A stretch of DNA of 64,000 bases from GCA-003244245 sp963822695 (GTDB lineage Bacteria > Actinomycetota > Actinomycetes > Mycobacteriales > Pseudonocardiaceae): the NCBI GenBank assembly GCA_963822695.1, contig CAWGJH010000008.1, positions 248,001 to 312,000 of the forward strand, in the 5' to 3' direction. The notes beneath the pieces were generated by a model. That model saw only the letters and a program-made list of their open reading frames with translations, was not told where the DNA came from and did no database searches. The position numbers and the translations under genes were made by a program. How positions within the stretch are numbered: position 1 is the first letter of the stretch; every line of letters starts with the position of its first letter. Shown here piece by piece: positions 18,971-31,593 of the stretch.

Positions 18971-19313
18971 GTGGTCCCCAAAGTATGTCCTCGTATGTCG
19001 TCACGGAATTAACCGAGATTAGCGATCGACTGCCTCCAGCATACAACGCAACGTGACGAATTGATTACCGAGATCGCCGAACGCGGCACGTAATATGCTC
19101 TTCAAGGACTACCAACCCCCTCGCCGCGTTCGCCTGCCCCGACCCACCCCTGTGCCCGACCTACCCTGTGCCCGACCCACCCTGGGCGGTCGAGGACCAG
19201 GCCGGTCGGTATCGTGGGCACTACGACCACCGTGCGCCGGTCGCTTCCCGGACAGGGGTCTGTTCTGCGTCAACTCTGTGTCGACCACGTCTGCGCCCGA
19301 AAGGTTCACCACG
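18971..19313. other. Intergenic region between divergent regulator and mfd
   Basis: This 343-base stretch separates the minus-strand regulator from mfd and should hold both promoters. A 16-bp unit (CCCTGTGCCCGACC followed by T/C and A) is repeated at 19148-19163 and 19164-19179. I see no additional gene. Confidence 0.5.
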
Positions 19314-22958
<3,645 letters not shown>

Positions 22959-22963
22959 TGCCC

Positions 22964-23902
22964 GTGCGAAGCGTCCTGCGTACCACTCTGGGGATCGCTG
23001 CCGTGGGGTTGCTGGTCGGTGGCTGCGGCGTAGGCTCCAGCCAGCTCGGTGCCGCCGCGTTCGTCGGCCGCACCGAGATCCCGCTGGAGCAGGTGCACGG
23101 CCAGCTGGTGACCGTGCTGGCCAAGGAGGGCCCAGAGGTTCGCGCCCAGCTGGAGGCGGCCCACCAGCTCGATGCCCTGTCGCGCAAGATCGTCACCGTT
23201 CGGATCAGGCACCAGCTGCTCGAGATCGCCGCGCGGCGGGCCGGCCTGACCGTCGACCAGGTCCGGGTGAATCGGTTGGTCAAGGAGGTCGGGGGCGCCG
23301 AGGCCGCGTCCAAGGGGACGATCTTTGACGCCAATGGGTACCGGCAGCGGGCCAGCGACAAGCTGCTCATGGTCGCGCTGGGTCGCGCCGCCTTGCGCAA
23401 CAGTGTGGTCACCGTCGACTACACCACCGCCGACACTCGAACCGCCGCGAAACGGCGGGTGGAGGAACTCGCCCAGGCCGGGTCCACGCGGGCTCGGCAG
23501 TCGATCGATGCTGACGTGCGGGCCGGGAAGGACGCCGAGCTCGGCAAGCGGATCGTCGCCGCGGACGACCCGATCTTCGCCACCACCCCGGCGTTCGGCG
23601 TCGTCGAAGGCACGGTAGTGGCCTTCCAGCTCGAGGACACTAAGCCCTGGGTGATCATGGTGGTCAAGAACCGGACCGACCGGGGTGCCCAGCCATCCGA
23701 GCACGCGCCCCCCCTCGATCAGATCGACCCTGGCGTGCTGGAAGCCATCGGTCTGCGCCAGCTGGGCCAGGTCAGCCAGGAGTTGGGAGTGCGGCTCAAC
23801 CCCCGCTACGGCGTGTGGGATCCGGTGAGCCTGCAGGTCGCGTCCGATGAGAACGAGACCGGTGGCTTTGTCGCGCCGTTACGCGCCACTCCCCGCACGT
23901 GA
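22964..23902 (+). CDS. SurA-N-like lipoprotein
   Basis: A 312-residue exported protein with a type II signal sequence (lipobox LVGGC, cysteine near residue 20). The helical domain that follows resembles the N-terminal chaperone region of SurA/PrsA. It is a recurrent neighbour between mfd and mazG in actinobacteria. GTG 22964 is preferred because an AAAGGG box precedes it at eight bases; GTG 22958 overlapping the mfd stop is an alternative. It may assist folding of secreted proteins; no catalytic PpiC domain is evident. Confidence 0.8.
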   Translation: MRSVLRTTLGIAAVGLLVGGCGVGSSQLGAAAFVGRTEIPLEQVHGQLVTVLAKEGPEVRAQLEAAHQLDALSRKIVTVRIRHQLLEIAARRAGLTVDQVRVNRLVKEVGGAEAASKGTIFDANGYRQRASDKLLMVALGRAALRNSVVTVDYTTADTRTAAKRRVEELAQAGSTRARQSIDADVRAGKDAELGKRIVAADDPIFATTPAFGVVEGTVVAFQLEDTKPWVIMVVKNRTDRGAQPSEHAPPLDQIDPGVLEAIGLRQLGQVSQELGVRLNPRYGVWDPVSLQVASDENETGGFVAPLRATPRT

Positions 23903-24879
23903 CTTCAGCCCCGCCGGACGTCAACGGCAAGCCGGTGGTTGTCACGCTGTCCCCCCGGCTCGGCGCGGTGTTTCCGGCGGCGGCGGTCCGCCTGCTACGG
24001 GACGGGGCGGCCTTGCATGCCGACACCGACGTACCGGTTGAGCTAGCGCAGCTGTGCGGGGCGCATCCTGCCGGCGACGCCGTGCAGGGGTTACTGCTCA
24101 CCCTGGACCCCAGCACCGGTGCGGCGGCCCGCTGGGTGGCTACCGGTGCCACCGTGCTGGCTACTCCTGAGCCCGCGGGGGCCGCGTTGCTGGATGCCGT
24201 CACGGTGATGGATCGGTTGCGGTCCCCGGGTGGCTGCCCATGGGACGCCGAGCAGACCCACCGCTCGCTGATGCCCTACCTCATCGAGGAGGCCTACGAG
24301 CTGTACCAAGCACTGGAAGACGGCGACACTGGTGCGCTGCGCGAGGAACTCGGTGACGTGCTGCTGCAGGTGCTTTTCCACGCCCGGGTCGCGCAAGAGA
24401 CGCAGGAGAGCTCAGACGGGGGCTTTGACATCGATGCGGTGGCTACCGGCCTGGTGACCAAGCTGGTCACCAGGCACCCGCACGTCTTCGCGGGCAGTGC
24501 GGAGGTGCGCACCGCCGCCGAGCAGGAGATCCGCTGGGAGCAGCTCAAACGCACCGAGAAGCGCCGTGAGTCGAGCGTCAACGGGGTTGCGCTGGCCCAG
24601 CCGGCCGTGGCGCTGGCGGCCAAGCTGGTGTCCCGAGCGGTGAAGGCGGCGTTTCCCGCGGACCTGCTACCCGGTGCCGGCGGGGGGACCGGCGCGTCGT
24701 TGTTCGCGCTGTCCGCCGCGGCGAGGCTGGCCGGTGAGGATCCCGAGGCCGCGCTGCGCTGCGTCGCCCGGCGGTTCGCCGACGACGTGCGCGCCGCTGA
24801 GCACTCCGCTCGGGCCGCCGGATTGGACGTCGAGGCTCTCACCCCGCAACAGTGGCGAGAGCACTGGCCGAACCCGTGA
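23899..24879 (+). CDS. mazG: MazG family nucleoside triphosphate pyrophosphohydrolase
   Basis: A 326-residue protein. The MazG core (VMDRLRSPGGCPWDAEQTH, then EEAYEL and EELGDVLLQ with the metal-binding E-E-x-x-E-D pattern) lies at about residues 105-200. It is preceded by an N-terminal domain common in actinobacterial MazG. It hydrolyses non-canonical or oxidised NTPs to NMP and pyrophosphate. The start at GTG 23899 overlaps the lipoprotein stop by four bases. The last three codons lie inside a 50-bp perfect palindrome that may terminate the transcript. Confidence 0.92.
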   Translation: MTSAPPDVNGKPVVVTLSPRLGAVFPAAAVRLLRDGAALHADTDVPVELAQLCGAHPAGDAVQGLLLTLDPSTGAAARWVATGATVLATPEPAGAALLDAVTVMDRLRSPGGCPWDAEQTHRSLMPYLIEEAYELYQALEDGDTGALREELGDVLLQVLFHARVAQETQESSDGGFDIDAVATGLVTKLVTRHPHVFAGSAEVRTAAEQEIRWEQLKRTEKRRESSVNGVALAQPAVALAAKLVSRAVKAAFPADLLPGAGGGTGASLFALSAAARLAGEDPEAALRCVARRFADDVRAAEHSARAAGLDVEALTPQQWREHWPNP

Positions 24880-24920
24880 GTGGCGATGCGAGCCATGGCT
24901 CGCATCGCCACTCACGGGTT
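24871..24920. terminator. Perfect 50-bp palindrome overlapping the mazG stop codon
   Basis: The 24-base arm at 24871-24894 is matched exactly by its reverse complement at 24897-24920 with AT between, so the whole 50 bases equal their own reverse complement. The RNA would form a very stable hairpin on either strand. There is no T-run, as in many high-GC terminators. It could instead be a mobile palindromic (REP-like) unit. Confidence 0.75.
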
Positions 24921-24976
24921 ATCCACAGCGTCGTAGCGGGCGTATCTCCGGAACGGGTGCGTCGTTGATCTCTCGT

Positions 24977-25837
24977 ATGACGCATTACCTGTTGCGTGGG
25001 GTGCTGTCCGGCGGTGCGCTGGCCTGTGCGGGTCTGGTCCTGGTAGGGCTGGGTTCGATAGCCGCTCCGTTGCCCGACCGTGGGCTCGCCGCCCCCACGC
25101 CAGCGGCGATGGCCGCGCCCGCTGCGTTGCCCGACGTCCCGGAGCCCGCCGCGCAGCCTGTTGCCGGGGCGGCTGGCACACCCCAGCCTGCGGCTCAGCC
25201 TGTTCACCAGACTGTCACTATCCCGGTGCAGGTCCCCGCGGGGGCGCACACCCCGGGCGGGCCGCAGCTGGCGTTCGCCGATTGGGCCACCCGGATGTCC
25301 CGCGTCACGAACATCCCGCAGCGTGCACTGGAGGCCTACGGGAACGCCCACGCCGTGATGGCCGCTAGCCATCCCAACTGCCGCATCACCTGGGTAACCC
25401 TGGCCGCCATCGCCGCCGTCGAGTCCAAGCACGGCGGCTTCCAGGGCCGGACTCTCCAGCCCGACGGCCGGCCGTCATCACCGATCATCGGGATCGCGCT
25501 GAACGGCGCGCCCGGGGTCAAGGCCATCGCGGACACCGACAATGGCCTGCTCGACGGCGACAAGGTCTGGGATCACGCTGTCGGGCCTTTCCAGTTCCTC
25601 CCCTCCACCTGGGCCAAGTGGCGGGCCGACGGGAACGGGGACGGCATCACCGACCCGCAGAACATTGACGATGCTTCCCTGGCTGCGGCGCAGTACCTGT
25701 GCGCGGACAACCGGAACCTGAGTTCTGGTGACGGCTGGCTGCGGGCAATCCTGTCCTACAACGAGTCACTCGACTATGCCCAAGAGGTCTACGGTTTCGC
25801 GCAGGGCTACGCTCGCAGTGCCAAGGGCGTCACCTGA
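24977..25837 (+). CDS. Secreted lytic murein transglycosylase
   Basis: A 286-residue exported protein with an N-terminal signal helix and a Pro/Ala-rich linker (to about residue 90), followed by an SLT-like domain. The catalytic glutamate is in AAVESKHGG, and GPFQFLPSTWAKWR is the second hallmark. It cleaves peptidoglycan glycan strands to 1,6-anhydro ends. ATG 24977 opens the signal sequence; a TTG at 24965 is an alternative. It lies just after the palindrome that follows mazG, so it probably has its own promoter. Confidence 0.88.
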   Translation: MTHYLLRGVLSGGALACAGLVLVGLGSIAAPLPDRGLAAPTPAAMAAPAALPDVPEPAAQPVAGAAGTPQPAAQPVHQTVTIPVQVPAGAHTPGGPQLAFADWATRMSRVTNIPQRALEAYGNAHAVMAASHPNCRITWVTLAAIAAVESKHGGFQGRTLQPDGRPSSPIIGIALNGAPGVKAIADTDNGLLDGDKVWDHAVGPFQFLPSTWAKWRADGNGDGITDPQNIDDASLAAAQYLCADNRNLSSGDGWLRAILSYNESLDYAQEVYGFAQGYARSAKGVT

Positions 25838-25859
25838 ACCTGAGGGACTCACCTGGACG

Positions 25860-26264
25860 CTACCGGCCGGCTATCCGCATGCGTACTTCGTTGAGCGCTT
25901 CCTGGTAGTCCGGAGTGGGGTTCATCGCTGCGGCCATCGCCAGCTGCGCTCGGGCCTCCTCCAGCCTGCTCTGTCGCTGCAACGTGCGGCCCAGCGCGAA
26001 GCGCGCGTAGTGGTCGGAAGGGTTGTGCTCGAGTACCCGGAGGAATGCCTCCTCGGCGCGGTTCAGCTGGGCGGACTGCAGGTAGGCTCGTCCGGCCAGC
26101 AGCTGCACGCTCGGCGCGTTGGGCTCAGCATCCAGTACCGGAGCCAACTCGCGGAGGGCATCCAGCGGACGTCGCTCGGAGACCAGCGACTCAGCGAGCC
26201 GGAACTGCTCGACGACGTCCGGCTCGACAGCATCCGGAGGGCGGTCGGTGGCTGTCATTGTCAT
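25860..26264 (-). CDS. Small tetratricopeptide-repeat protein
   Basis: A 134-residue protein with three to four TPR-like helical hairpins (residues about 20-125; LLAGRAYLQSAQLNRAEEAF and YARFALGRTLQRQSRLEEA are the clearest). It is likely a scaffold for protein interaction; the partner is unknown. It is transcribed opposite to its neighbours, convergent with the transglycosylase and divergent from eno. TPR proteins of this kind are frequent beside actinobacterial enolase genes. Confidence 0.8.
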   Translation of the reverse strand: MTMTATDRPPDAVEPDVVEQFRLAESLVSERRPLDALRELAPVLDAEPNAPSVQLLAGRAYLQSAQLNRAEEAFLRVLEHNPSDHYARFALGRTLQRQSRLEEARAQLAMAAAMNPTPDYQEALNEVRMRIAGR

Positions 26265-26405
26265 ACCAACGGTACGCGGAGCCGTGCCGTTGCACGAGTC
26301 CGCACGACTCGATCACAGCCACTCGGTCACCGGCGCGCGCCTTGCGACCGAGTGCGCTGGACCTGATTAGGCTGTTTCTACTCACCGGAGACAAGGAGCG
26401 TATCT

Positions 26406-27692
26406 GTGGCTGTCATCGAGGAGGTCGGAGCCCGCGAGATCGTGGACTCGCGCGGGAACCCCACGGTCGAGGTTGAGGTTGCCCTCGATGACGGCACGGT
26501 GGCGCGTGCCGCAGTGCCCTCTGGCGCGTCCACCGGGCGCCACGAGGCGGTAGAGCTTCGCGACGGTGATCCCCAGCGTTACCTGGGTAAAGGCGTGGAT
26601 GGCGCGGTTGCGGTGGTGCTGGATGAGATCGGGCCCGAGCTCATCGGCATCGAGGCCATCGAGCAGCGGGTAGTGGACCAGAAGCTGGTCAACCTGGACG
26701 GCACCCCCGACAAGTCCCGGCTGGGTGTCAACGCGATCCTCGGGGTCTCGCTGGCGGTTGCCAAGGCAGCCGCCGAGTCCAGCGGCCTGGATCTGTTCCG
26801 CTACGTCGGCGGCGCGAACGCGCATGTGCTTCCGGTACCCATGCTCAACATCCTCAACGGCGGTGCGCATGCAGACACCGGAGTTGACGTCCAGGAATTC
26901 ATGATCGCCCCGATTGGCGCGGACTCGTTTCGGGAGGCGCTGCGCTGGGGCGCCGAGGTCTACCACGCGCTGAAGTCGGTACTCAAGACCAACGGGCTGC
27001 CCACCGGGCTGGGAGACGAGGGTGGTTTCGCGCCCGACCTCCCGGCTAACACCGACGCGCTGGACCTGATCGCCACCGCGGTGGACAAGGCCGGTTACAC
27101 CCTCGGTCGGGACATCGCGCTCGCGCTGGACGTGGCCGCCACCGAGTTCTTCGCCGACGGCGTCTACACCTTCGAGCGCAGCGCTCGCAACGCCGAGCAG
27201 ATGATCGCCTACTATGCCGAGCTGCTCGACGCCTATCCCCTGGTATCCATCGAGGACCCGCTGGCCGAGGACGACTGGGATGGCTGGGCGCGGCTCACCG
27301 CCGAGCTCGGTGATCGGGTGCAGATCGTCGGTGATGATCTCTTCGTAACCAACCCGGAGCGGCTGGAGGAGGGCATCACCCGCAGGGTAGCCAACGCGCT
27401 ACTAGTGAAGGTCAACCAGATCGGCACGCTGTCGGAGACCCTGGACGCGGTGGCGCTCGCCCAGTCCCACGGGTACCGTTGCATGATCAGCCACCGCTCC
27501 GGCGAGACCGAGGACACCACGATCGCTGACCTGGCGGTGGCGATCGGTTGTGGGCAGATCAAGGCCGGCGCTCCGGCCCGGTCGGAGCGGGTGGCCAAGT
27601 ACAACCAGCTGCTGCGCATTGAGGAGACCCTGGGGGACGCGGCTCGCTACGCCGGGGACCTGGCGTTCGCCCGGTTCGCTCCGGAAGGCTAG
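26406..27692 (+). CDS. eno: Enolase (phosphopyruvate hydratase)
   Basis: A 428-residue glycolytic enzyme converting 2-phosphoglycerate to phosphoenolpyruvate. The loop SGASTGRHEAVELRD, the metal ligands around ALDVAATEF and SIEDPL, and the signature VKVNQIGTLSET followed by SHRSGETED are all present. It starts at GTG 26406 behind an AAGGAG box at seven bases. It is the first of a tight run eno-ftsB-DUF501-ppx-UDG. Confidence 0.97.
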   Translation: MAVIEEVGAREIVDSRGNPTVEVEVALDDGTVARAAVPSGASTGRHEAVELRDGDPQRYLGKGVDGAVAVVLDEIGPELIGIEAIEQRVVDQKLVNLDGTPDKSRLGVNAILGVSLAVAKAAAESSGLDLFRYVGGANAHVLPVPMLNILNGGAHADTGVDVQEFMIAPIGADSFREALRWGAEVYHALKSVLKTNGLPTGLGDEGGFAPDLPANTDALDLIATAVDKAGYTLGRDIALALDVAATEFFADGVYTFERSARNAEQMIAYYAELLDAYPLVSIEDPLAEDDWDGWARLTAELGDRVQIVGDDLFVTNPERLEEGITRRVANALLVKVNQIGTLSETLDAVALAQSHGYRCMISHRSGETEDTTIADLAVAIGCGQIKAGAPARSERVAKYNQLLRIEETLGDAARYAGDLAFARFAPEG

Positions 27693-27698
27693 GCCGGG

Positions 27699-28079
27699 GT
27701 GCGGGTCGGCTACGTGTTGGGCGTCACGTCCCCGCGCCGGGCTGCACTGCTCGCCGCACTGGTCTGCGTGCTGGTGCTGAGCGTGGCGGTGCCGCTGCGC
27801 AACTACCTGGGACAGCGCGCCGAGTTGGCAGCGGTGTACGAGCAGCAGCACATCCTGGCCGACAAGATCGCGGAACTGGCGCGCCGCCGCGGCCTGCTGG
27901 CCGATCCGGCGAATGTCGAGACACAGGCTCGTGAGCGGTTGCGCTACGTGCGCCCCGGGGAGGCGCCTTACCTGGTACAGCTTCCCCCCGGCAGGACCGT
28001 CGCCGACGGTACCGGCGGTGTTCAGGTGTCCGCGCAGCCGTGGTACGGCCAGCTCTGGAAGTCGATCAACAATGGGTGA
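27699..28079 (+). CDS. Septum formation initiator family protein (FtsB/DivIC-like)
   Basis: A 126-residue bitopic protein. A short cytoplasmic segment precedes one membrane helix (about 12-32), followed by an extracytoplasmic coiled coil (EQQHILADKIAELARRRG) and the ARERLRYVRPGE motif of the DivIC/FtsB family. It should join the FtsQ-FtsL division complex. It begins seven bases after eno and overlaps the next gene by eight bases. Its position after eno is conserved in actinobacteria. Confidence 0.9.
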   Translation: MRVGYVLGVTSPRRAALLAALVCVLVLSVAVPLRNYLGQRAELAAVYEQQHILADKIAELARRRGLLADPANVETQARERLRYVRPGEAPYLVQLPPGRTVADGTGGVQVSAQPWYGQLWKSINNG

Positions 28080-28662
28080 GACGGTGGACCGTGCCGACTG
28101 GGAGGCCGTCGCGGCGCAGCTGGGCCGCCCGCCGCGGGCGCTGCGGTCGGTCGCGCACCGCTGTGCCTGCGGGCTGCCCAGCGTGGTGCAGACCCATCCC
28201 CGGCTCGAGGACGGTACCCCGTTCCCCACGCTGTACTACGTGACCTGCACCAGGCTGACCGGGATGGTGGCGCAGATCGAGGCCGGTGGTGCAATGCGGG
28301 AGATGACCGCTCGGCTCGCCAAGGATCCTGAGCTCGCGCGGGTCTATCGGGCCGCGCACGAGTCCTACCTGGCCGAGCGGGACGCGGTGCAACCGCTGGG
28401 GACCCGGGTGAGCGCTGGCGGGATGCCGGGTCGGGTGAAGTGCCTGCACGTCCATGTCGCGCACGCGCTGGCCCGCGGGCCTGGAGCGAACCCGTTCGGC
28501 GACGAGGTGCTCGACCAGATCGGCGACTGGTGGACCACGGGTCCCTGCGTCAATCCCTGCGTCAACCCCTGCGTCAATCCCGGAGGTGGACATGGTCAGA
28601 GTGGCCGCGATCGATTGCGGGACCAACTCGGTCCGCCTGCTCGTCGCCGACCTGACGGCTGA
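28072..28662 (+). CDS. DUF501 family protein with extended C terminus
   Basis: A 196-residue protein of the DUF501 family, function unknown, typically between ftsB and ppx. The Cys-rich core (RCACGLPSVVQTHPRLEDGTPFPTLYY) and CLHVHVAHALA are conserved. Beyond GDWWTTGPC the frame runs through three 12-bp repeats and then 71 bases into ppx in another frame, so the last 35 or so residues look like an accidental extension. The start at ATG 28072 overlaps ftsB. The core appears intact. Confidence 0.85.
   Translation: MGETVDRADWEAVAAQLGRPPRALRSVAHRCACGLPSVVQTHPRLEDGTPFPTLYYVTCTRLTGMVAQIEAGGAMREMTARLAKDPELARVYRAAHESYLAERDAVQPLGTRVSAGGMPGRVKCLHVHVAHALARGPGANPFGDEVLDQIGDWWTTGPCVNPCVNPCVNPGGGHGQSGRDRLRDQLGPPARRRPDG
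28543..28578 (+). repeat. Three tandem 12-bp repeats at the DUF501/ppx junction
   Basis: CCCTGCGTCAA plus T or C occurs at 28543-28554, 28555-28566 and 28567-28578, encoding (PCVN)3 in the DUF501 frame. The repeat ends just before the GGAGG ribosome binding site of ppx, so repeat number changes the gene spacing and the DUF501 tail without frame loss. Confidence 0.85.
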
Positions 28663-29530
28663 CACGCTGATCGATGTGCACCGGGAGATGCGTATCGTCC
28701 GGCTCGGCCAGGACGTCGACGCTACGGGTCGGTTGGCTCCGGACGCCGTGGCGCGCACCCGCCTCGCGCTGGCCGACTACACCGGCATCGCGCGGCGCGC
28801 CGGTGCGCAGCGGGTCCGGATGGTGGCCACCTCAGCGACCCGCGACGCCGCCAACCGGGAGGATTTCTTCACCATGGTCCGGCAGACCCTCGGTACCGAT
28901 GCTGAGGTGATCACCGGAGATGAGGAGGCCCGGCTGTCGTTCACCGGCGCGGTCGGCGGTCTGGACCCCGCTGACGGGCCGTTCATGGTTGTCGATGTGG
29001 GTGGCGGGTCCACTGAGGTGGTACTCGGTGACTGGGATGGCACCAGAGTGCACGTCACGGCGGTGCGGTCGGTGAACCTCGGATGTGTTCGGATCACGGA
29101 GCGGCACCTGCATTCGGACCCCCCAACCCCCGAGGAGGTCAGTGCCGCCGAGTGGTTCGCGACGCAGACCCTGCAGGAGGTTTTCGCCGAGGTGCCGGTG
29201 AAGCAGGCCCGCACCTGGGTCGGGGTGGCAGGCACCGTCACCACATTGTCCGCCATGGCTCAGCAACTGCCCGCCTATGACCCCGAGCGCACTCACCTGT
29301 CCCGGCTGTCGCTGGAGTGTCTTCGCGGCACCGCCGAGTACCTGCTGGCCTCGACGCATCAGCAGCGGGCCGCAAACCCCGTCATCCACCCCGGCCGGGT
29401 GGACGTCATCGCTGGTGGCGCGCTCATCGTGCGGGTGCTCGCCGAGGAGTTGCATACCCGGGCCGGCATTACCGAGCTCGTGGTCAGCGAGCACGACATC
29501 CTCGACGGCATCGCGCTCGGCCTCGCCTGA
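28592..29530 (+). CDS. ppx: Ppx/GppA family exopolyphosphatase
   Basis: A 312-residue ASKHA-fold phosphatase for polyphosphate and/or pppGpp. The phosphate-binding motifs DCGTNSVRLLVAD near the N terminus and DVGGGSTEVVLG in the middle are present, and the length fits the short actinobacterial Ppx1/2 form. The start at ATG 28592 is set by GGAGG five bases upstream. Its 5' end overlaps the DUF501 tail and its TGA shares a base with the next ATG (TGATG). Confidence 0.92.
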   Translation: MVRVAAIDCGTNSVRLLVADLTADTLIDVHREMRIVRLGQDVDATGRLAPDAVARTRLALADYTGIARRAGAQRVRMVATSATRDAANREDFFTMVRQTLGTDAEVITGDEEARLSFTGAVGGLDPADGPFMVVDVGGGSTEVVLGDWDGTRVHVTAVRSVNLGCVRITERHLHSDPPTPEEVSAAEWFATQTLQEVFAEVPVKQARTWVGVAGTVTTLSAMAQQLPAYDPERTHLSRLSLECLRGTAEYLLASTHQQRAANPVIHPGRVDVIAGGALIVRVLAEELHTRAGITELVVSEHDILDGIALGLA

Positions 29531-30228
29531 TGTGCGACGCGCAGGACCTGGGCACGCTGGACGAGGAGGTAACCCGGTGCCGGGCCTGCCCGCGGCTGGT
29601 CGCCTGGCGGGAGAAGGTCGCGGCCGAGAAGCGCGCCGCCTACCGCGACCAGACCTACTGGGGACGTCCGGTTCCGGGGTTCGGTCCGCCTGATGCCGCG
29701 CTGGCCATCGTCGGGCTCGCGCCCGCCGCGCACGGTGGCAACCGGACCGGCCGGATGTTCACCGGGGACCGCTCCGGCGATGTGCTCTACGCCGCGTTGC
29801 ACGCGGTCGGCCTGGCTGACCGGCCGGTCGCCACCCACCGCGGTGACGGGCTGACGCTGCACCGCACTCGGATCACGGCTCCGGTCCGGTGCGCGCCCCC
29901 CGCCAACAAGCCCACCCCCGCCGAGCGCGACGCCTGCCGGCCCTGGCTGATCCGCGAGCTCCAACTGCTGCGCCCGACGCTGCGCGCGGTGGTCGCGCTC
30001 GGCGCCTTCGGTTGGCAGGCACTCCTGCCCGCGCTCAGTGCCGCGGGCTGGGCGGTGCCGACGCCGCGGCCTCGCTTCGGGCACGGTGCCGAGGTTGCCC
30101 TCGACGGGCTGCACCTACTCGGCTGCTACCACGTGAGCCAGCAAAACACCTTTACTGGGCGGCTCACCCCGGTGATGCTGGTCGATGTGCTGAGCCGCGC
30201 GGCCGAACTGGCTGGGATCGGAGGATAG
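29530..30228 (+). CDS. Uracil-DNA glycosylase, family 5 (UDGb-like)
   Basis: A 232-residue base-excision enzyme removing uracil and related bases. Two cysteines of the iron-sulfur cluster are in CRACP at the N terminus and others lie further in (VRCAPP, LLGCYH). The active-site loop GLAPAAHGGNRTGRMFTGDRSG and the C-terminal HVSQQNTFTGRLT motif fit the family 5 type, in which the usual acidic residue of the first loop is absent. ATG 29530 overlaps the ppx stop by one base, indicating coupling. Confidence 0.9.
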   Translation: MCDAQDLGTLDEEVTRCRACPRLVAWREKVAAEKRAAYRDQTYWGRPVPGFGPPDAALAIVGLAPAAHGGNRTGRMFTGDRSGDVLYAALHAVGLADRPVATHRGDGLTLHRTRITAPVRCAPPANKPTPAERDACRPWLIRELQLLRPTLRAVVALGAFGWQALLPALSAAGWAVPTPRPRFGHGAEVALDGLHLLGCYHVSQQNTFTGRLTPVMLVDVLSRAAELAGIGG

Positions 30229-30235
30229 TGGTGAT

Positions 30236-31558
30236 ATGGGTCTTACACCGGGGGGCCCGCCGCGCATTCTCATCGTCGGCGGTGGCTATGTGGGGATGTA
30301 CACCGCGCTGAGGCTGCAGTCGAAGCTCCCCGGGGGCGAGGCATCGGTCACCGTGGTGGATCCGCAGCCACAGATGACCTACCAGCCGTTCCTGCCCGAG
30401 GCCGCGGCTGGTTCGATCGAACCGCGGCACGTGGTCGTGCCGCTGCGCCGGGTGCTCCGGCGTTGCCACATCGTGGGTGGCCGGGTCACCGGTGTTGATC
30501 ATGCCCACCGGTGCGCCACCATCGAGAACAGCGCCGGGCAGGTCGAACAGCACAGCTACGACGTGCTGGTGATGGCGCCCGGCTCCATCGCGCGTACGTT
30601 GCCCATTCCCGGGCTCGCCGAGCACGGTATCGCGTTCAAAACCATCGGCGAGGCGATTTACCTGCGCAACCACGTGCTGTCCCGGCTCGAAGCCGCCGAC
30701 GCCACGAGTGAGGCGCGGCTGCGCCGCAAGCTGTTGAGCTTCGTGGTGATCGGTGGGGGATACGCGGGGATCGAGGTGCTCGGCGAGTTGGAGGACATGG
30801 CCCGCTACGCCTGCCGCTACTACGAGACCATCGAGCCGGCGGACATGCGCTGGGTACTCGTCGAGGCCACCGGCCGGATCATGCCCGAGGTCAGCCCGAG
30901 AATGGGCCGCTACACCGCGAGGCGGTTGATCGTGCGCGGTATCGAGATCTTCCTGAACACCCGGGTCACGACGATGGAGAACGGTCACGTGGTCCTCGAC
31001 GACGGCACCGAGTTCGACGCTGACACCATCGTCTGGACCGCTGGGGTGAAGGCCAACCCAGTATTGCAGCAGACCGATCTGCCGCTGGATGACCGCAAGC
31101 GGCTGCGCTGCACGGCGACCCTGCAGGTGGTGGGTTGCCCCGATGCTTTTTCCGCCGGGGACTGTGCGGCCGTGCCCGACCTGACCTCCGCCGACCCGAA
31201 CGCCACCTGCGCCCCGTCGGCCCAGCACGCCGTCCGGCAGGCCAAGGTGCTTGCCGACAACGTGATCGCCCACCTCCGCGGCCAGCCACTGGGGCGCTAC
31301 CAGCACCGGTACGCGGGGTCGGTGGCCAGCCTGGGCCTCTACCGTGGGGTCGCCGAGGTCTATGGGATCAGGCTCAAGGGCATCGTGGCGTGGTTCATGC
31401 ACCGGACCTACCACCTGAGCCGGATGCCGACGTTCAACCGCAAGGTTCGCATCTTGGCCGACTGGACGACTGCCCTGCTGTTTCGCCGCGAGGTGGTGGC
31501 GCTGGGCCAGATCAACGACCCGAAGGCCGACTTCGTCCGCGCCAACGCCACGTCATGA
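30236..31558 (+). CDS. ndh: Type II NADH dehydrogenase (FAD-dependent)
   Basis: A 440-residue membrane-associated flavoprotein transferring electrons from NADH to menaquinone without proton pumping. The FAD-binding GGGYVG (IVGGGYVGM) near residue 13, the NADH-binding VIGGGYAGIE near 175 and the SAGDCAAVPD FAD motif are clear. The C-terminal helical region anchors it to the membrane. It is the last chromosomal gene before the tRNA where the mobile element integrated. Confidence 0.9.
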   Translation: MGLTPGGPPRILIVGGGYVGMYTALRLQSKLPGGEASVTVVDPQPQMTYQPFLPEAAAGSIEPRHVVVPLRRVLRRCHIVGGRVTGVDHAHRCATIENSAGQVEQHSYDVLVMAPGSIARTLPIPGLAEHGIAFKTIGEAIYLRNHVLSRLEAADATSEARLRRKLLSFVVIGGGYAGIEVLGELEDMARYACRYYETIEPADMRWVLVEATGRIMPEVSPRMGRYTARRLIVRGIEIFLNTRVTTMENGHVVLDDGTEFDADTIVWTAGVKANPVLQQTDLPLDDRKRLRCTATLQVVGCPDAFSAGDCAAVPDLTSADPNATCAPSAQHAVRQAKVLADNVIAHLRGQPLGRYQHRYAGSVASLGLYRGVAEVYGIRLKGIVAWFMHRTYHLSRMPTFNRKVRILADWTTALLFRREVVALGQINDPKADFVRANATS

Positions 31559-31593
31559 TCCGCCCCAGGCGGGTGCCGATACCCTAGGCGAAC

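Noticed and set aside
24920..24976. c-di-AMP (ydaO-type) riboswitch upstream of the transglycosylase
   Set aside because: The leader is too short and I cannot find the conserved stems; only the palindrome is evident.
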